Shown here: one piece after another, positions 33,711 to 46,279 of the stretch
Position numbering within the stretch: the first letter of the stretch is position 1
Layout of the letters: the number at the start of each line of letters is the position of its first letter
Source: Saccharum officinarum
Taxonomy: Eukaryota > Streptophyta > Magnoliopsida > Poales > Poaceae
Assembly (NCBI GenBank): GCA_020631735.1
Contig: CM036160.1
Location: forward strand, 114,744,680 to 114,808,679
DNA length: 64,000 bases
Direction: 5' to 3'
Notes under the pieces: model-generated
Databases searched by the model: none
Seen by the model: the letters and a program-made list of their open reading frames with translations, nothing else
Told to the model about the DNA's origin: nothing
Made by a program: the position numbers and the translations under genes

Positions 33711-35362
33711 GCAAATATGCCAAGTCTTGTTGACATCAAGAGAGAGAATTATTTTGTACGCAACATTGGATACGGGTTATGTATGTGTAGTCAAATCTAA
33801 TTGATGATGTTTTGTTTAATTAAGTATTATCATATCCGTTGTTAAGAGAAAATACTCCTCTTAGTTGTCATCTTGGGGTTTACCGATGAAAACCACATTG
33901 ACGGATATCTCTATACTTTAATTGGGTACATTATAAAATCAGAATACAATAATGGATTCATGATTATTATTTGAGTACCAATAGGGGTTATGATAGTAGT
34001 ACTACCAAAATCAACTACCATAATATCACGTCTAGCGATTGACAAAACATTTCCTTGTCTCTATATAGGAGTTTAGGAACATTTTGTTTCCCTATGTATA
34101 GAGTTTGTGGTGCAACTATTCACTAGGTAAAATTCCTCTTTGCATTTGGATTTACTCCCGTATAAATCTATATAGGAAAAAGTCTACTTGACCCCCCCAA
34201 CTATTAAGGGTGGTCTAGTTTACCCACTCCACATGAGTAGATCTACACAGTGAACATATAATATAGTATACTTTAGTACAAAGTTTTTACTAAATAGTTG
34301 AGGGGGTAAACTAGACCACCCCCAATAGTTGGGGGGGCAAGTAGACTTTTTTCAATCTATATATAGCATGAAGAATGTAATAAAATTCTTTGCAGATATA
34401 CAGATTACATACAATTTAATGGAATATCAAATGTGGTGGCACATTATCATAATATTCAATTAAAACTTATGACAATATTTTATATTACAACACTAAAATG
34501 AAACGTAGATACTAGGTATCTTTGTAAATTAGAGATAAATTTTGGTCTCCAAAATGGATCAAGCGAAGTAAATCCGATGATCGTGCTCTCCATGCTCATA
34601 AGACCCACTTATTAATTAAGTGTTTGGTTGCTACTTGGTTTCTTCATGAAACTTATGAACAACTAGCCTTTCTAGTGGTGTCAGGTTGAAGATAGAAGTG
34701 TGCTTCGTATTTTTATTGATGAGCAGGATATTTATGTCCAATGAATTTATAATACCGATCAATTAAATGTTTCAAGGCATGATATTTTCATATTGAGTGG
34801 CTGTAACATCCACAATTGAGACAAATATGGTTATGTCATATTAGGGAAATACCTTAACCCAAAGGAATGCACAGGGCTGCTAATTGATGTTGCGTTAAAT
34901 CTTACCATTAAAATTCTTTGGATGACATTATTACATGGCATCGAACTTTTCATGATTCGGAAAATTCAATTGTACTTCAGATGATAGAGCATCACTATAA
35001 TGCTAATAATGATTCCTCAATAAGAGTTTATCATACACTTATACCTGAAGTAATGTAGGAATTAATCTAGAATACACTTGATGAGTTGTGTGCTTTCGCA
35101 AAAACGCGATGTTGGGGGATATTTCGGAACAACGGTATTATATTCTCAAGTGGATTTAAAATCCTAGAGATAAAGTTGTGGTCGATCGGAGTTGGCACAT
35201 TGGGCAGAAAGACTACCTTATGTTGTTCATATCACTCATTGAGAGCTAGCCATATAGTGCTTCGATTTGCATCTATTGAGATACACATATGTGTGATCTG
35301 GATGTGTATGGTGCTTTATTTAAATAAAAATATATACTTCATTGTTTAGTGAGCGGTGATAC
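33711..35362. other. AT-rich region, origin unknown
   Basis: No long frame. A plus-strand reading around 34890-35240 gives broken peptide runs (for example WHRTFHDSENSIVLQMIEHH) with frequent stops, suggesting a decayed coding element that I cannot assign. It contains the fold-back MITE at 34178-34351 and continues, after the LTR insertion, at 50857. Confidence 0.35.
34178..34351. mobile_element. Short fold-back MITE
   Basis: Inverted ends AAAGTCTACTTGACCCCCC and its complement (GGGGGGGCAAGTAGACTTT). The core CCACATGAGTAGATCTACAC ... CTTTAGTACAAAGTTTTT is shared with the larger fold-back element at 58099-58786, so it is probably an internally deleted relative. Confidence 0.8.
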
Positions 35363-36626
35363 TGAAAGCCCAAGTTTGATTTTGGTAATTAATGACACCA
35401 AGTTGCTAATGCCATTGGGTCAAGTGAATTGAGTTAGACATAGCAACACATGTGATGAAGGAGCAAGGAGCATGATGGTGCATGGACATGAAATGACGAT
35501 CATGGTGGAGATGCACATGAAATGATGATCATGGTGATCAAGCATGAGGAGATAGACATGGAACAAAGTGACCAAGACAAAGGTATAATCATAGGGTTTG
35601 TTTTTGCCGGTCTAAGATGAGTAGAGAAGTGATTGACCGGGTTTAGGATTGATAGCCGACTATCAAGAGGGGCAATCACAGTTAGCTTGTGAATCAAGTG
35701 CTACTAGGTCATCATCTTAAGCATATGCATTAGGATCTAGCAGAGGGATAACTTAACGCCTTGAAAAATGATTGTGAAAATGCTAACACACTTGCACATG
35801 ATGGCGAACACTTGGTGGTGTTAGCACATTTACGAAGGAGGTGGAGTTTGAGGGGTAGAGAGGGGTTTTGGTTCCTCTCTCCCTCCCGCCGAGCTTGCGA
35901 GGCGGGATTCGGCGTTTTTGTGGAAGTGAAACATCTATTTTCTACTACGCCGGAGACAAAGTTTCGGACACTACACTAGACGCGTCCGGTGGCTTACCTT
36001 AGGTGCTGCGCAGTTGGGTGGCTACACCGGCGCGTCCGACGGTCTTGCATCGGACGCTGGCTGAACACTGTTTAGCGTCTAGTGCCTGCTGACGTGGTGT
36101 GTGGTAGAAGAGCTGGAGAGCACATGACACGGTGGCGCGTCCGATGGTGTTGTGTCGGACGCGTCCGATGCGCGTTTTCGAGCTCGGGGAGCTTACTGGA
36201 CCACATCGGACACCGCGTGTGGTGCGTCCGATGAAAAGCACCGGAGCGTCCGGTGCTCACTAAAATGACCGTTGAACTTTGAACGCACGAGACACATGGC
36301 GAGATCTAGTGCACCGGACGCTGCTGAGTGCGTCCGATGCCAGTGCGTCGGAGCGTCCGGTGCCCCCGATTTTTGTCCAATGGCTCTATTCGAAAGGGCA
36401 TCTCTATATATACTTGTTTGACCAGTTTGGGGGTTCTCTCTTGTACATTTAAGATATTGAGACACACTTTGAGCTAGAGAGCTTCCCCTCCACTCATCTC
36501 CTTGCTTGGTTGCATACTCTAGAGAGATTGAGTGAGATTCAAGTGCATTGCATTGAGAGTTGCATCTAGTGGCACTTGATTCTTGAGTTTGCTGCGGATT
36601 GCTTGTTACTCTTGAGTGTTTCCCGA

Positions 36627-36631
36627 CATCC
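36627..36631. repeat. TSD CATCC (left) of nested element
   Basis: CATCC at 36627-36631 matches CATCC at 50202-50206 exactly and abuts the LTR ends TGAAAG and CTTTCA. Confidence 0.95.
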
Positions 36632-38256
36632 TGAAAGGATCAAGATGCCCAAGAGGGGGGGTGAATTAGGCTTTTCTAAAATTTATTGCAAGAATTAAAT
36701 CCTACTAAGCCATAATTCACCCCTAGTGCCTACAAGTGTTCCTTGTGATTCTATCGAAAAAAGTTTTGCACCCTAAGTTCCAATCCTAGTCTAGCATGGC
36801 AATTCTAGGAAAGTAAATCAAGCAACAAAAGTAATACGAGAAAGTAATTGCTTGAAAGTAAAGGGTTAGGAACACGGCGATGTTTTCTGAGGTATCGGAG
36901 AGTCGCCACTCCCCACTAGTCCTCGTTGGAGCACCCGTGCAAGGGTGTAGCTCCTCCTTGATCCACGCAAGGATCAAGTGCTCTCTACGGGATGATTCTT
37001 TGACACTTCGTCGCGGTGAATCACCCACAACCGCTCACAAGATGAGTTGGGTCATCCACAAGCTCCGCCGGATGATCACCAAACTCCCAATCACCACCAA
37101 GCCGTCTAGGTGATGGCGATCACCAAGAATAACAAGCAAGAAATCTCACTTGACCACAACAAGCCTAATGAGAAGGTGGATGCACACTTACTACTCCCTA
37201 GTCACTAATGAGGGATTTCAAACTTGGATTCTCAAATCACAACCCTTACTAGAGCTCTTGCACTTCCTTGCACTTAAAAGATGTTTTCCAGCTGAACAAA
37301 TGAGTAAGAGACCTCAAAAAGAGGTGTAGGGGATGTATTTATACACCCCACAGTCAATTCCAACCGTTATGTGCCAACTCAGCATTTTATGTACTGACCG
37401 GACGTGCCGGTCGACGTGACCGGACGCGTCCGGTCGGTGGCAACGGTCGAATTTGAAACAAACTGCGCTGAGTGACCGGACACACAGCGAGTCCGATTAG
37501 GACTGACCGGACGCGTCTAGTGGTGCAAGAACCTTACTGTACTTTGACCGGACGCTTGGTCGAGTTCGATCGGTGATGACCGGACGCGTCCGGTCAGCGA
37601 AGTACCTCTCTGGAACTGGACCGGGCGCATTGTAGACACGTCTGATCGTTTTCCCAGTCGCGTCCGATCATATCACTTACCCTCTCTGACACCGGTTAAC
37701 CCGATCACCGCGTCCGGTCCAGGGGAGGACCGCGTCCGGTCGATCGAGTTGAAACTGCGATGACTGCCAGTACTGACCGGACGCGTCCAGTCAAGGCAGA
37801 GACCGTGTCCGGTCAAGGATAAAGGGCTCAAACGACTTCAAATCGCGACGTAACTTGAACCGAGTTTCTGCCAACTGAACTTTGGGCTTCACCTGAGCTA
37901 CCTAGTGCTAAGTTTGACAAGTGTGCACCACACCTAAACAAAAGACTCACCTAGGTCAAGCTACTCGCTCATGCCCCCCTTTATAGTATGACCAAAGGAG
38001 AAAAACAAAGATCCTAATGACTATTCCGAACGTGACTCAACTCCTCGACGTCCGGAACTAACCGTCCTTAATCTTGATGTTAATCCTTTGAAAACCGAAA
38101 CAATTTCCATCAAGGGGCATGAAAACCAAAGTGCCCAAAATAGTCACCATTCCCATGACCTAACTTACCAAAGTTTCTGCAAAACACACGTTAGTCATTG
38201 TAATAATGTGTTGTCATTAATTGCCGAAACCAACTCTCGGGGCCTAGATGCTTTCA
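36632..38256 (-). repeat. 3' LTR of the nested copia element
   Basis: 1625 bp, same length as the 5' LTR. Minus-strand TATA-like TGTATAAATACAT lies near 37337-37352. It carries perfect or near-perfect ACCGGACGCGTCCGGT palindromes near 37419, 37579 and 37775. Confidence 0.93.
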
Positions 38257-38272
38257 ATCTTTCCCTTTTTGG
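38257..38272 (-). promoter_or_regulatory. Polypurine tract
   Basis: Minus-strand CCAAAAAGGGAAAGAT lies directly against the 3' LTR start, as required for plus-strand priming. Confidence 0.85.
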
Positions 38273-38709
38273 TGATTGATGACAACACCTTGATTAAGTA
38301 GATTTAAGAGTTTAGGTTTTCGAACAAGCTTGGTTCACATAAGCAAAAGACAATAAGAACAAGGGGTTAGGGATTGCTTTTGTGCTCCAAGCCAACAGGG
38401 TGTACTCATAAGATGAAACATGAAGAATTAGTACACAAAAACATAGCTCATATAAAATCGGAGTAAGGCACGGAAGCAAAACCTTATGAGCTAGAACCAA
38501 TCAAGTGACATGATATAATGGAGACAAGATAATCCACATATAACTCAAGTATCTCATAAGCACACATGTCACAAAATGCAAGTGCGAGAATATAAACATG
38601 AGAATATAAACATGATGCATGAATGTAGCACACAAAGAAAACGGAACCCTCTCTTAAAACTCCCCCTGAATCTACTCTCTCTCCTCCTTTGGCATCAAGA
38701 GCCAAAAAG

Positions 38710-41100
38710 CTAAGGGTCCAAAGGAGGAACAGAAGCAGTCATGTCAGGTGCCGAGGAGCGTGGAGTGATCAAGAACTGTGAAGTGTCCTCCTCTGACTCT
38801 GAGCTGTCAGGCTGACCCTCTGTAGATACATGTGAAAGTAAAGCAATGTGGGTTTGTAACGCAGGAGCAGGAGCTGATGACGTAGTAGCAACGAGAGCCG
38901 CAGTCTCTGTCACCTGAGTCTGAAGAGCACCAACCGTGGGAGGATCAGTCGAAGCAACTGACGAAGGTATTGTCTCTGTAGTCCCAGTCCCTGTCACTAG
39001 AGGAGCCACTGTCTCTAAAGTTGACATCTCTGAAGTAGTCTGAACTGTGGTATGGGAGGGTGTCGGCTGACCAGTCAACTCGCTGTAGGACGCACTCAAG
39101 TCAGTGGAGAAAGGAGTGTCAGTCAGTAGGTGAGGCCTGAGCTGAACTGGTAGAGTGAATCCCGTCTGAATAGGAGTGTAGCCCGGGGACTGAAACGTCT
39201 GAGGCTCCTGCTGCTGAGGTGAGGTAAACTGAAAGCTCGGCTGTCCCTGACTCTGAAGTCCACTGGACTGTAAGGCTAGAGTAAGAACAGACGGAGGTGG
39301 AGAGACCCCAACAGTGACAAGATGTCTCAATAGCTTGAGGTACTACTGCTAGGTAGCTACCTGCTGCCTCTGTATCTCTAGCTGCTGCCTCTGAAACTCG
39401 TCCTGACGAGCCTGAATCTGAGTGAATGCAGCTGCATTGTCCTAAGCCTGTCGCTGTAGCTGAATCTTCTACCTCTCCTGAGCCTGGGTCAGCCTCTCAA
39501 GAATAGCCACCATGACTGGGTCTGAGCGTGAGGCTGAACCGGAACCACCGGCCTCATGGTCATGAGACCGAGGAGAGCGGTACCGAGGAAGAGGCTGATA
39601 ATCATCATCAGTGCTGTCAGTGGCATCATCCTCGTCTAGATCAGCTGGCTGAGCATCAAGGTCGGCAAGCTCTGCCTCTATAAGGCCCTCAACAGTCTCG
39701 TCCTGCTCAGCTGTAGTCTCAGGTATCTCTGCCCTCTAACGCTGACCCTGTCTAGGTTCCTGCTCTTGAGTGATAGAAGCCCACAACTATCGGATATCAT
39801 ACTCAGGGAAAGCAGTCGTGGTGTCAGAGATCTCTGCTCGAATCTCAGCAGGTAGGTCACAAGCACTCTGAATCAGGAAATAGATCCAATGGGCATAGGG
39901 TAGCTGACGGTGACCCTTAAAGCCCTCTGCCAAAGTATCCTCCATCTCACAGAGCATCAAATCCCAAATGTCAAACGGAATATGAGAGATGAGGTGGTGG
40001 ACTACCCAAAGCCGCATACGTGTCAAACCCTCTCGGTAGCCCAACCTCGGAAGTAGTGTCCTCCTCACAATAGCATCAAGCACTCTAGAAATAGGAGTCA
40101 AGCTAGCTGGTGTATGTTTGGATCCCTCACCAAATGGCTCCCAAAAGCATGGTCTGATCAAATCTATAGGTGGCACAGTTCCTCCGTGTGGACGCCTCGG
40201 TGGTGAAGTCTAACCAAAGCATAATTGGTGGATCTTCATCTCTGAAGCTAGGAGTCTGAGAATCTCCCGTACCCTAGTGTTGTACAGCCTGCGGTCACGA
40301 CCTCTGAATGCAAAGTGAATAAACTCGTGAGCGGGGTCTATCCAAAGTGAGGAGTAGAACTCTCTGACCCAAGTACCGCAGTATGCTCCAGTCCGACCCA
40401 GAAGATCTGACAATCCCAGTAGAAACAAAATATGGGGACGGAGCTGCTCACCAACAACTACAACTAGTGCCTCAAGTCGACAAACTCTCTGTGGTCTAAA
40501 GGCAATCCCACTATCAACATAGGCTCTGTAAAAATCCTCGTGCAGAGGTGTGTAGAAACCCGCAGAAGCTCTAGTGTCCCGCTGAGGTGGGAACCACCGA
40601 CCAACCTCGACGAATCAGAGGGCCTGAACCTGTTGTGTTGTAGCTCCCCTCAGGTCAAAGTGCTCAATAGGAGGCTGACCATGAGCTCTGGGAGGTGGAC
40701 AACCTCCACGTCACTGACCCTCTGGCCTAGGTGTCACCTGAGCACACGTGCGTCCTGAGCGACGACACGGTGGAGACTGCACTGTCTGCTCCTATGTCTC
40801 CTCTGTCTCCTCTGCAGGCTGGTCCTCTGTCTACTCTACAGGCTGGTCCTCTGTCTCCTCGGTGGTCTCTTTACCGAGTTGTCGTCCTTCAAGGTGAAAG
40901 CGACACTCGCTAATGTAAATACCACTGCCTCTGCCTCCTCTCTCTGCTAGATCAGCAGCGTCAGCCACTGCCTATGCTATCTCTACCTCTGTGAGCATCC
41001 TCTTTCTCTTCTTCGCTGCGATCTTCTTACGCTTGCTACGGGCAACCTCTGTCAAACGAGGAGGACTTTTGTCCTCATCACTTGGTGCACCACCAACATT
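38710..41100 (-). pseudogene. Decayed extra coding region after pol
   Basis: One reading direction (minus) can be followed from about 41100 to a stop at 38710, interrupted by at least eight stops, mostly TAG and TGA. The order is: a Lys-rich stretch (KRKKIAAKKRKR); acidic TEETEDQP repeats; a folded-looking domain (about 40500-39787) with FYRAYVDSGIAF, GTWVREFYSSLWID, RLYNTRVREILRLL and WVVHHLISHIPFDIWDLML; an acidic linker; a Gln-rich coil (LERLTQAQERQK); and a Ser/Thr/Gln-rich tail (38710-39330). The middle domain resembles what databases call 'putative plant transposon protein'. SIRE-type elements often have an extra or env-like ORF here, but I see no clear transmembrane or signal peptide, so I do not call it envelope. 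Confidence 0.6.
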
Positions 41101-42921
41101 CTTGCAGTGGACCATGCTGACAAGTCTCTGTGACTGAGAACAACTAACACTGAATAGATGATGAGCTGGCTCTCGTGAGGCTTGGCCTCAATCCGTATCC
41201 GCAGGCTTGGCCTCGGATTCAATACTAACCAAAGTGTCAACTGCCACACACAAAGCACCGACAAGATTCTCTACAAAGATGGAATAGATAGAGCTACTTT
41301 TAAACAATATATTTCAACTAATAGATGAGTGAAGTCCTTATGAGAGCAAGCATACGAGATAAGAAAAGAATAGAGCATGATATGCTACCTCAGACGACCG
41401 AGACTCCAGTGAAGAGGTAAGAGACCTTGACGCGCGGGGGTTCCACAGGAAAGGCGGACGAGCGCTGGAATGCTGAGACAAACAAAAGTGAATTAGAACA
41501 AGATGGGATTTCATCGGCAATCCATCTAGGTCAAGGTAAAGTGAAGAAACCTCACGGTGAAGTCACGCGGAGATGGCCGGAGTTTAGGACAAATGCGACA
41601 CAGAGGAACCCTCTTGGCCAAGAATCAAGGGCAGCGCGGAGGAGGGCTACCTGGCCTTCGCTGTGGACGGCTGGAGAGGAGCGGTTGCTCACAGGCAATC
41701 AGAGGAGGAGCGGTGGTTGCGCAGGATTTCTAGGGTTTGGAGCAGCGTGGCCTAGCAGTGCTATGGAGGAGAATCGACATGACACTGTGGAGAATGCTTC
41801 GGTGGAGAAGGAGCGACGGCAGCGCAGCTGCAGTGGGGAGGAGCGACGCTGCATGGGCATGGTGGATGAGCGGCGGCGGCACGGCTGTAGTGGAGGAGTG
41901 GCGCTGCACGGGCGCGGTGGAGAGCGGCGACGGAGCAGCAGTGGAGGAGAGCCAGCGGCGGCGCGCGGGTTGTAGTGGAGGAGCGGCTGCGTCACGTGGG
42001 CTAGGGCACGGAGTCAATCAGCGGCGGCACGCGAGAGGAAGAAGAAAAAGAAAAAAAACTGATGAATGGTTAAAACAGGGCTCAGATCCGCTTTTCCACG
42101 GGGTGACCGGACGCGCTGATCGACTGACTGGACGCGCTACAGAGGCGTCTGGTCAGAGTCCAGTAAGCTCCTGGCGCAATCGAACACGTCTGGTTAGAGG
42201 TGACCGGACGCGGACAGAGTCTGGTCAGAGGTCCACCCAGGAACCCATTGCGCGCGACCGGGCGCACTGGTGAGGTCCGGGACCGGACGCAGTGATTGTA
42301 GCATCGCGTCCGGTCCAGCGTCCGGTTAGAGGTCCAAGAGAACTGCCTTTGCACGACCGGACGCGCTGGTGATGGCTGAAACTGGACGCAGTGGTTGAGC
42401 AGCGTCACGTCCGGTCCAGCGTCCGGTTGCTGTTTTTCGCCTTTCTTCTTTCTGATCTTCGACGCGACTTCTCCCAATCAAGTTCCAATACAAAGAGACC
42501 CAAATAAACACTAATTAGAACCTGATATGAGTGACCTCTCTCAAACCCTCAAGTTTTTCAAAATATTTTGCCTTAGGCTAGTATTATTTTTAAGAAAGTA
42601 TGCGATAAGCACTCGAGGAGCAACGTATGGCCATGCAATAGAGTTTATAAACCCTTAGGAGCGTCAAATGCTCTCTCTATCCATAGATGAACACAGAGGT
42701 TGCTCAAAGCCAAACCGAAAAGAAATAACAAAGCAACAACCATGCATATGCAATGCAAAGCAAGAAGGTAAAACTAGGTTGCTTGTCAAGTTTGATCCAC
42801 GATTAGGCTTCTTCACTCCTCCAAAGGAGGGTTATCGTAACCGTGTTAGACAAGTCCTAGATGCATTACGGAAGTTTAAACATGACATATATTATAATGC
42901 AATACAAGGGACAATACAAGC
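41101..42921 (-). other. Non-coding part of the internal region
   Basis: Contains a GC-rich, purine-rich block (41430-42050), where low-complexity frames are chance, and a cluster of ACCGGACGCGCTG and CGTCCGGTC motifs (42100-42440) echoing the LTR palindromes. Confidence 0.5.
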
Positions 42922-43476
42922 TCATTTTTTAAAGTTACTAGAATCAAGCACATTTAGCTCACTTCTCAACCTACAAAAGGTAGCCTCATCCAAAGGTTTA
43001 GTGAAGATATTCGCTAATTGATTTTCACTTCTTACACCTTCTAGTGATATATCATTTTTAGCAACATGATCCCTTAGAAAGTGATGGAGGATATCAATGT
43101 GCTTGGTGCGTGAGTGTTGTACCGGATTATTAGTAATTTTAACGACACTTTCATTATCACATAAAAGTGGCACATTATCAAGAACAACATCATAGTCTAG
43201 AAGGGTTTACTTCATGTATAAGATTTGTGCACAACAAGCCCCTGCGGCAATGTATTCCGCCTCTGCGGTGGACAAAGCCACACTATTTTGCTTTTTAGAT
43301 GACCAAGATACTAGTGACCTCCCAAACAAATGGCACCCTCCGGATGTGCTTTTTCTATCAATTTTGTAACTGGCATAATCCGAGTCGGAATAGCCAACTA
43401 GTTGGAATCTAGCTCCTTTGGGATACCAAAGACCAATGCTTGGGGTGTGCTTAAGATATCTTAAGATTCTTTTCAT
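42922..43476 (-). pseudogene. Copia RNase H domain
   Basis: Two frames (43476-43207 and 43173-42922) separated by a TAA carry MKRILRYLKHTPSIGLWYP, VGYSDSDYASYKIDRKSTSG (catalytic Asp), ALSTAEAEYIAA (catalytic Glu) and LLCDNESVVKI (catalytic Asp), then the HIDI.HHFLRDHV end. All key residues are visible. The TAA sits where one C-to-T change of a CAA codon would explain it. Confidence 0.85.
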
Positions 43477-43506
43477 GGCACTTAGGTGAGGTTCTTTAGG
43501 ACACGC

Positions 43507-44598
43507 TTAAAAGCGAGCACACATGCACACACTAAACATGATATCGGGCCTAGATGCGGTAAGGTACAACAAGCTACCAATCATAGAACGGTAGAGAGTT
43601 TGATCAACCGGTTTACCTCCCTTATCTAGGTAAAGATGTCCATTAGATGATATTGGGGTCTTGATTGGCTTATAATCCTCCATCTTGAATCTCTTGAGAA
43701 GATCCTTGGTATACTTTTCTTGAGAGATAAAAATCCCTTCTTTCATTTGCTTGACTTGAAAACCAAGGAAGAATGTAAGTTCACCAATCATGGACATCTC
43801 GAACTCCTTCAACATCAATTCAACAAATTCCTTGCAATAATCTTCATTTGTTGATCCGAAGATAATATCATCAACATAGACTTGACAAATGAAGATCTCC
43901 CCATTAAGCTTCTTGGTGAATAGTGTGGTGTTGACCTTTCCAATAGTGAAGCCCTTCTCAATGAGGAAGTCCCGGAGGCGCTCATACCACGCTCGAGGGG
44001 CTTGCTTGAGCCCATATAGCACCTTGGACAACCTATAAACATGATTAGGATATCTAGGGTCTTCAAACCCAGGAGGTTGATCAACATAGACTAGTTCATT
44101 TATGAAGCCATTTAAAAAAACACTTTTCACATCCATTTGATATAATTTTATTTCATGATGCGATGCATATGCAAGAAGGATACGGATGACTTCAAGTCTT
44201 GCAACGGGTGCAAAGGTCTCTCCAAAATCAAGACCTTCAACTTGAGAGAACCTCTTTGCAACTAGTCTTGCCTTGTTCCTCACAACTAAGCCTTGGTCAA
44301 CTTGCTTGTTGCGGAACACCCACTTGATTCCAATGACTCTTGCACCTTTTGGATGCTCCTAAAGTGTCCAAACTTGATTGCGGGTGAAGTTGTTCAATTC
44401 TTCGTGCATTGCATTCACACAATCCAGATCTTGAAGAGCTTCTTCTACATTCTTAGGTTCAAGACAAGAGATAAAAGAGTGATGTTCAACAAAAAAAGCA
44501 AGTTTTTGAGATCGAGTCATTACACCCTTTGTAGGACTCCCTATGATGAGATCTTGTGGACATGCTTGAAGTAGAGGTGAGTGTCTTCTATCAACCAC
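43507..44598 (-). pseudogene. Copia reverse transcriptase domain
   Basis: The N-terminal part (44598-44359, with AMHEELNNFTRNQVW) and main frame (44319-43507, 270 aa) are separated by a TAG. The main frame has ETFAPVARLEVIRILLAYAS, KLYQMDVKSVFLNG (first catalytic Asp), KVLYGLKQAPRAWYERL and the YVDDIIFGS active site, ending YLTASRPDIMFSV. The catalytic core is intact; the ends are broken by stops. Confidence 0.9.
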
Positions 44599-44940
44599 TT
44601 GAGGAGGGGGTTGGGGAGTATCAACATCTTGAGCTTGTGTCTCGGCTTGTTCATGAGAGACATGAGTGTCTTTATTTTCAACTCTCTCATTCTTGTCATC
44701 ATCTTAAGGCGCATGTGATGAAGATGGTGGATTGATCATTTGAGCATCGTCTTCATCATCTTTAGGCTTGATGTCTCCCACCGGCATGTTCTTCATTGCC
44801 TCCCTTAATGGTTCATCACCTACATCATCACAATTCTCAATTGCTCCTTAGGAGCCGTTAGATTCATCAAATTCCACATCATATGTTTCTTCAACCAAAC
44901 CGCTGGCATGGTTAAATACTCTATATGCTTTGGACTTTGA

Positions 44941-45828
44941 TCAGTAGCCAACAAGAAAACCAATATCACAATGTTTTTGAAACTTTCCTAGGTGTTGCCG
45001 CTTCTTGTAGATGTAGCATTTACAACCAAACACCTGAAAGAATGAGACGTCCGACTTCTTTCCATTTAGCAACTCATAGGGGGTGTTGCCAAGAAACTTT
45101 TGTAGGAAGAGGCAATTTGATGCATAGCATGCGGTGTTGATTGCCTCGGCCCATAATTTTTCTGGTGTGTTGTACTCATCTAGCATTGTTCTTGCAAGGG
45201 TAATCAAAGTCCGGTTCTTTCTCTCAACTACACTGTTTTGTTGAGGAGTGTAGGTTGATAAAACTTCATGCTTGATTCCAATCTCATCACAATAAGCTTC
45301 AATGTTTGTGTTGTCAAACTCTTTGCCATTGTCACTTCTTATCTTCTTTATCTTGACTTCAAATTCATTTTGAGCTCTCTTTGCAAACTTCTTGAAGCAA
45401 TTGGCCACTTTGGATTTGTCATGAAGAAAGAATGTCCAAGTGTATCTTGAGTAGTCATCCACAATCACAAGACAATAAAGATTTCCACCTAAGCTCTTGT
45501 AAGTTGTAGGACCAAATAAATCCATGTGTAGAAGCTCTAACACTCTTGATGTTGACATGTAAGCTTTTGTTGGATGAGTATTTGCAACTTGTTTACCGGC
45601 TTGACATGCACTACAAGGTTTGTCCTTCTCAAACTTGACATCTTTCAAGCCTCTTACTAACTCTTTTTTCAATAGTTTGTTGAGAGTATTCATTCCAACA
45701 TGAGCAAGCCTCCTATGCCAAAGCCACCCAAGTGAAGTTTTGGTGAACAAGCATGTCATCAAGTTTGCATCTTCGGAGGTGAAATCAACAAGATAGAGAT
45801 TGTTATATCTAATGCCTTTGAAAAACAT
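44941..45828 (-). pseudogene. Copia integrase domain
   Basis: A 295-codon frame: the HHCC zinc-binding part (LWHRRLAHVGMNTL ... CSACQAGK), then the DDE core with LLHMDLFGP, IRSDNGKEF and PQQNSVVERKNRTL. The usual third-position G of QNG is S. The order protease-integrase-RT is diagnostic of Ty1/copia. Confidence 0.9.
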
Positions 45829-46019
45829 TTACTTGTCATCTATCTTTGATACTACCACTTTATTTAGTGTGAATAAGCATTGATAGCCAAGGTCACAAAG
45901 TTGCCCAACGGATAGTAGATTGAAGCTCCAGGAAGCAACATAGAGCACATTTGAAAGAGAGTGATCATTTGATATTGCAATCTTGCCTATACCCTTGACT
46001 TTGCTCTTTTAATTGTCCC

Positions 46020-46165
46020 TAAATGTGATCTTCTCTTGACATTCTCCATTTTCTTCAAGTAAGGTGAACATATGAGGATCACCGATCATATGTTGAGTGC
46101 AACCACTATTAATAACCCAATGAGATCCACCGGTCTTGTAGTTCACCTACACACAAGAGATCAAG
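46020..46165 (-). pseudogene. Copia aspartic protease remnant with D-to-N change
   Basis: The segment reads VINSGCTQHM where family members have DSG: the catalytic Asp is Asn, explained by one G-to-A change. It is followed by the usual GDPHMF and a stop before the next block. This protease should be inactive. Confidence 0.75.
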
Positions 46166-46279
46166 CTTTTTGTTTAGGGACCCAAACTTGAGAGGGACCC
46201 TTGACTTTCTCAACTAGTGACTTGGCAACCTAAATTTTCTTAGGCCTATTCTTGTTTGGGGGACCCAAGAACATGACTT

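Noticed and set aside
33711..35362. Endogenous pararetrovirus fragment
   Set aside because: Considered because of AT-richness and broken peptide runs, but no RT, protease or coat zinc-finger motif can be seen.
38710..41100. Envelope-like gene in the copia element
   Set aside because: Position fits the env-like ORF of SIRE-type elements, but no signal peptide, transmembrane segment or fusion-like hydrophobic stretch is visible.
41427..42273. 182- and 178-codon plus-strand ORFs
   Set aside because: Lie antisense within the copia internal region in a purine-rich low-complexity block.
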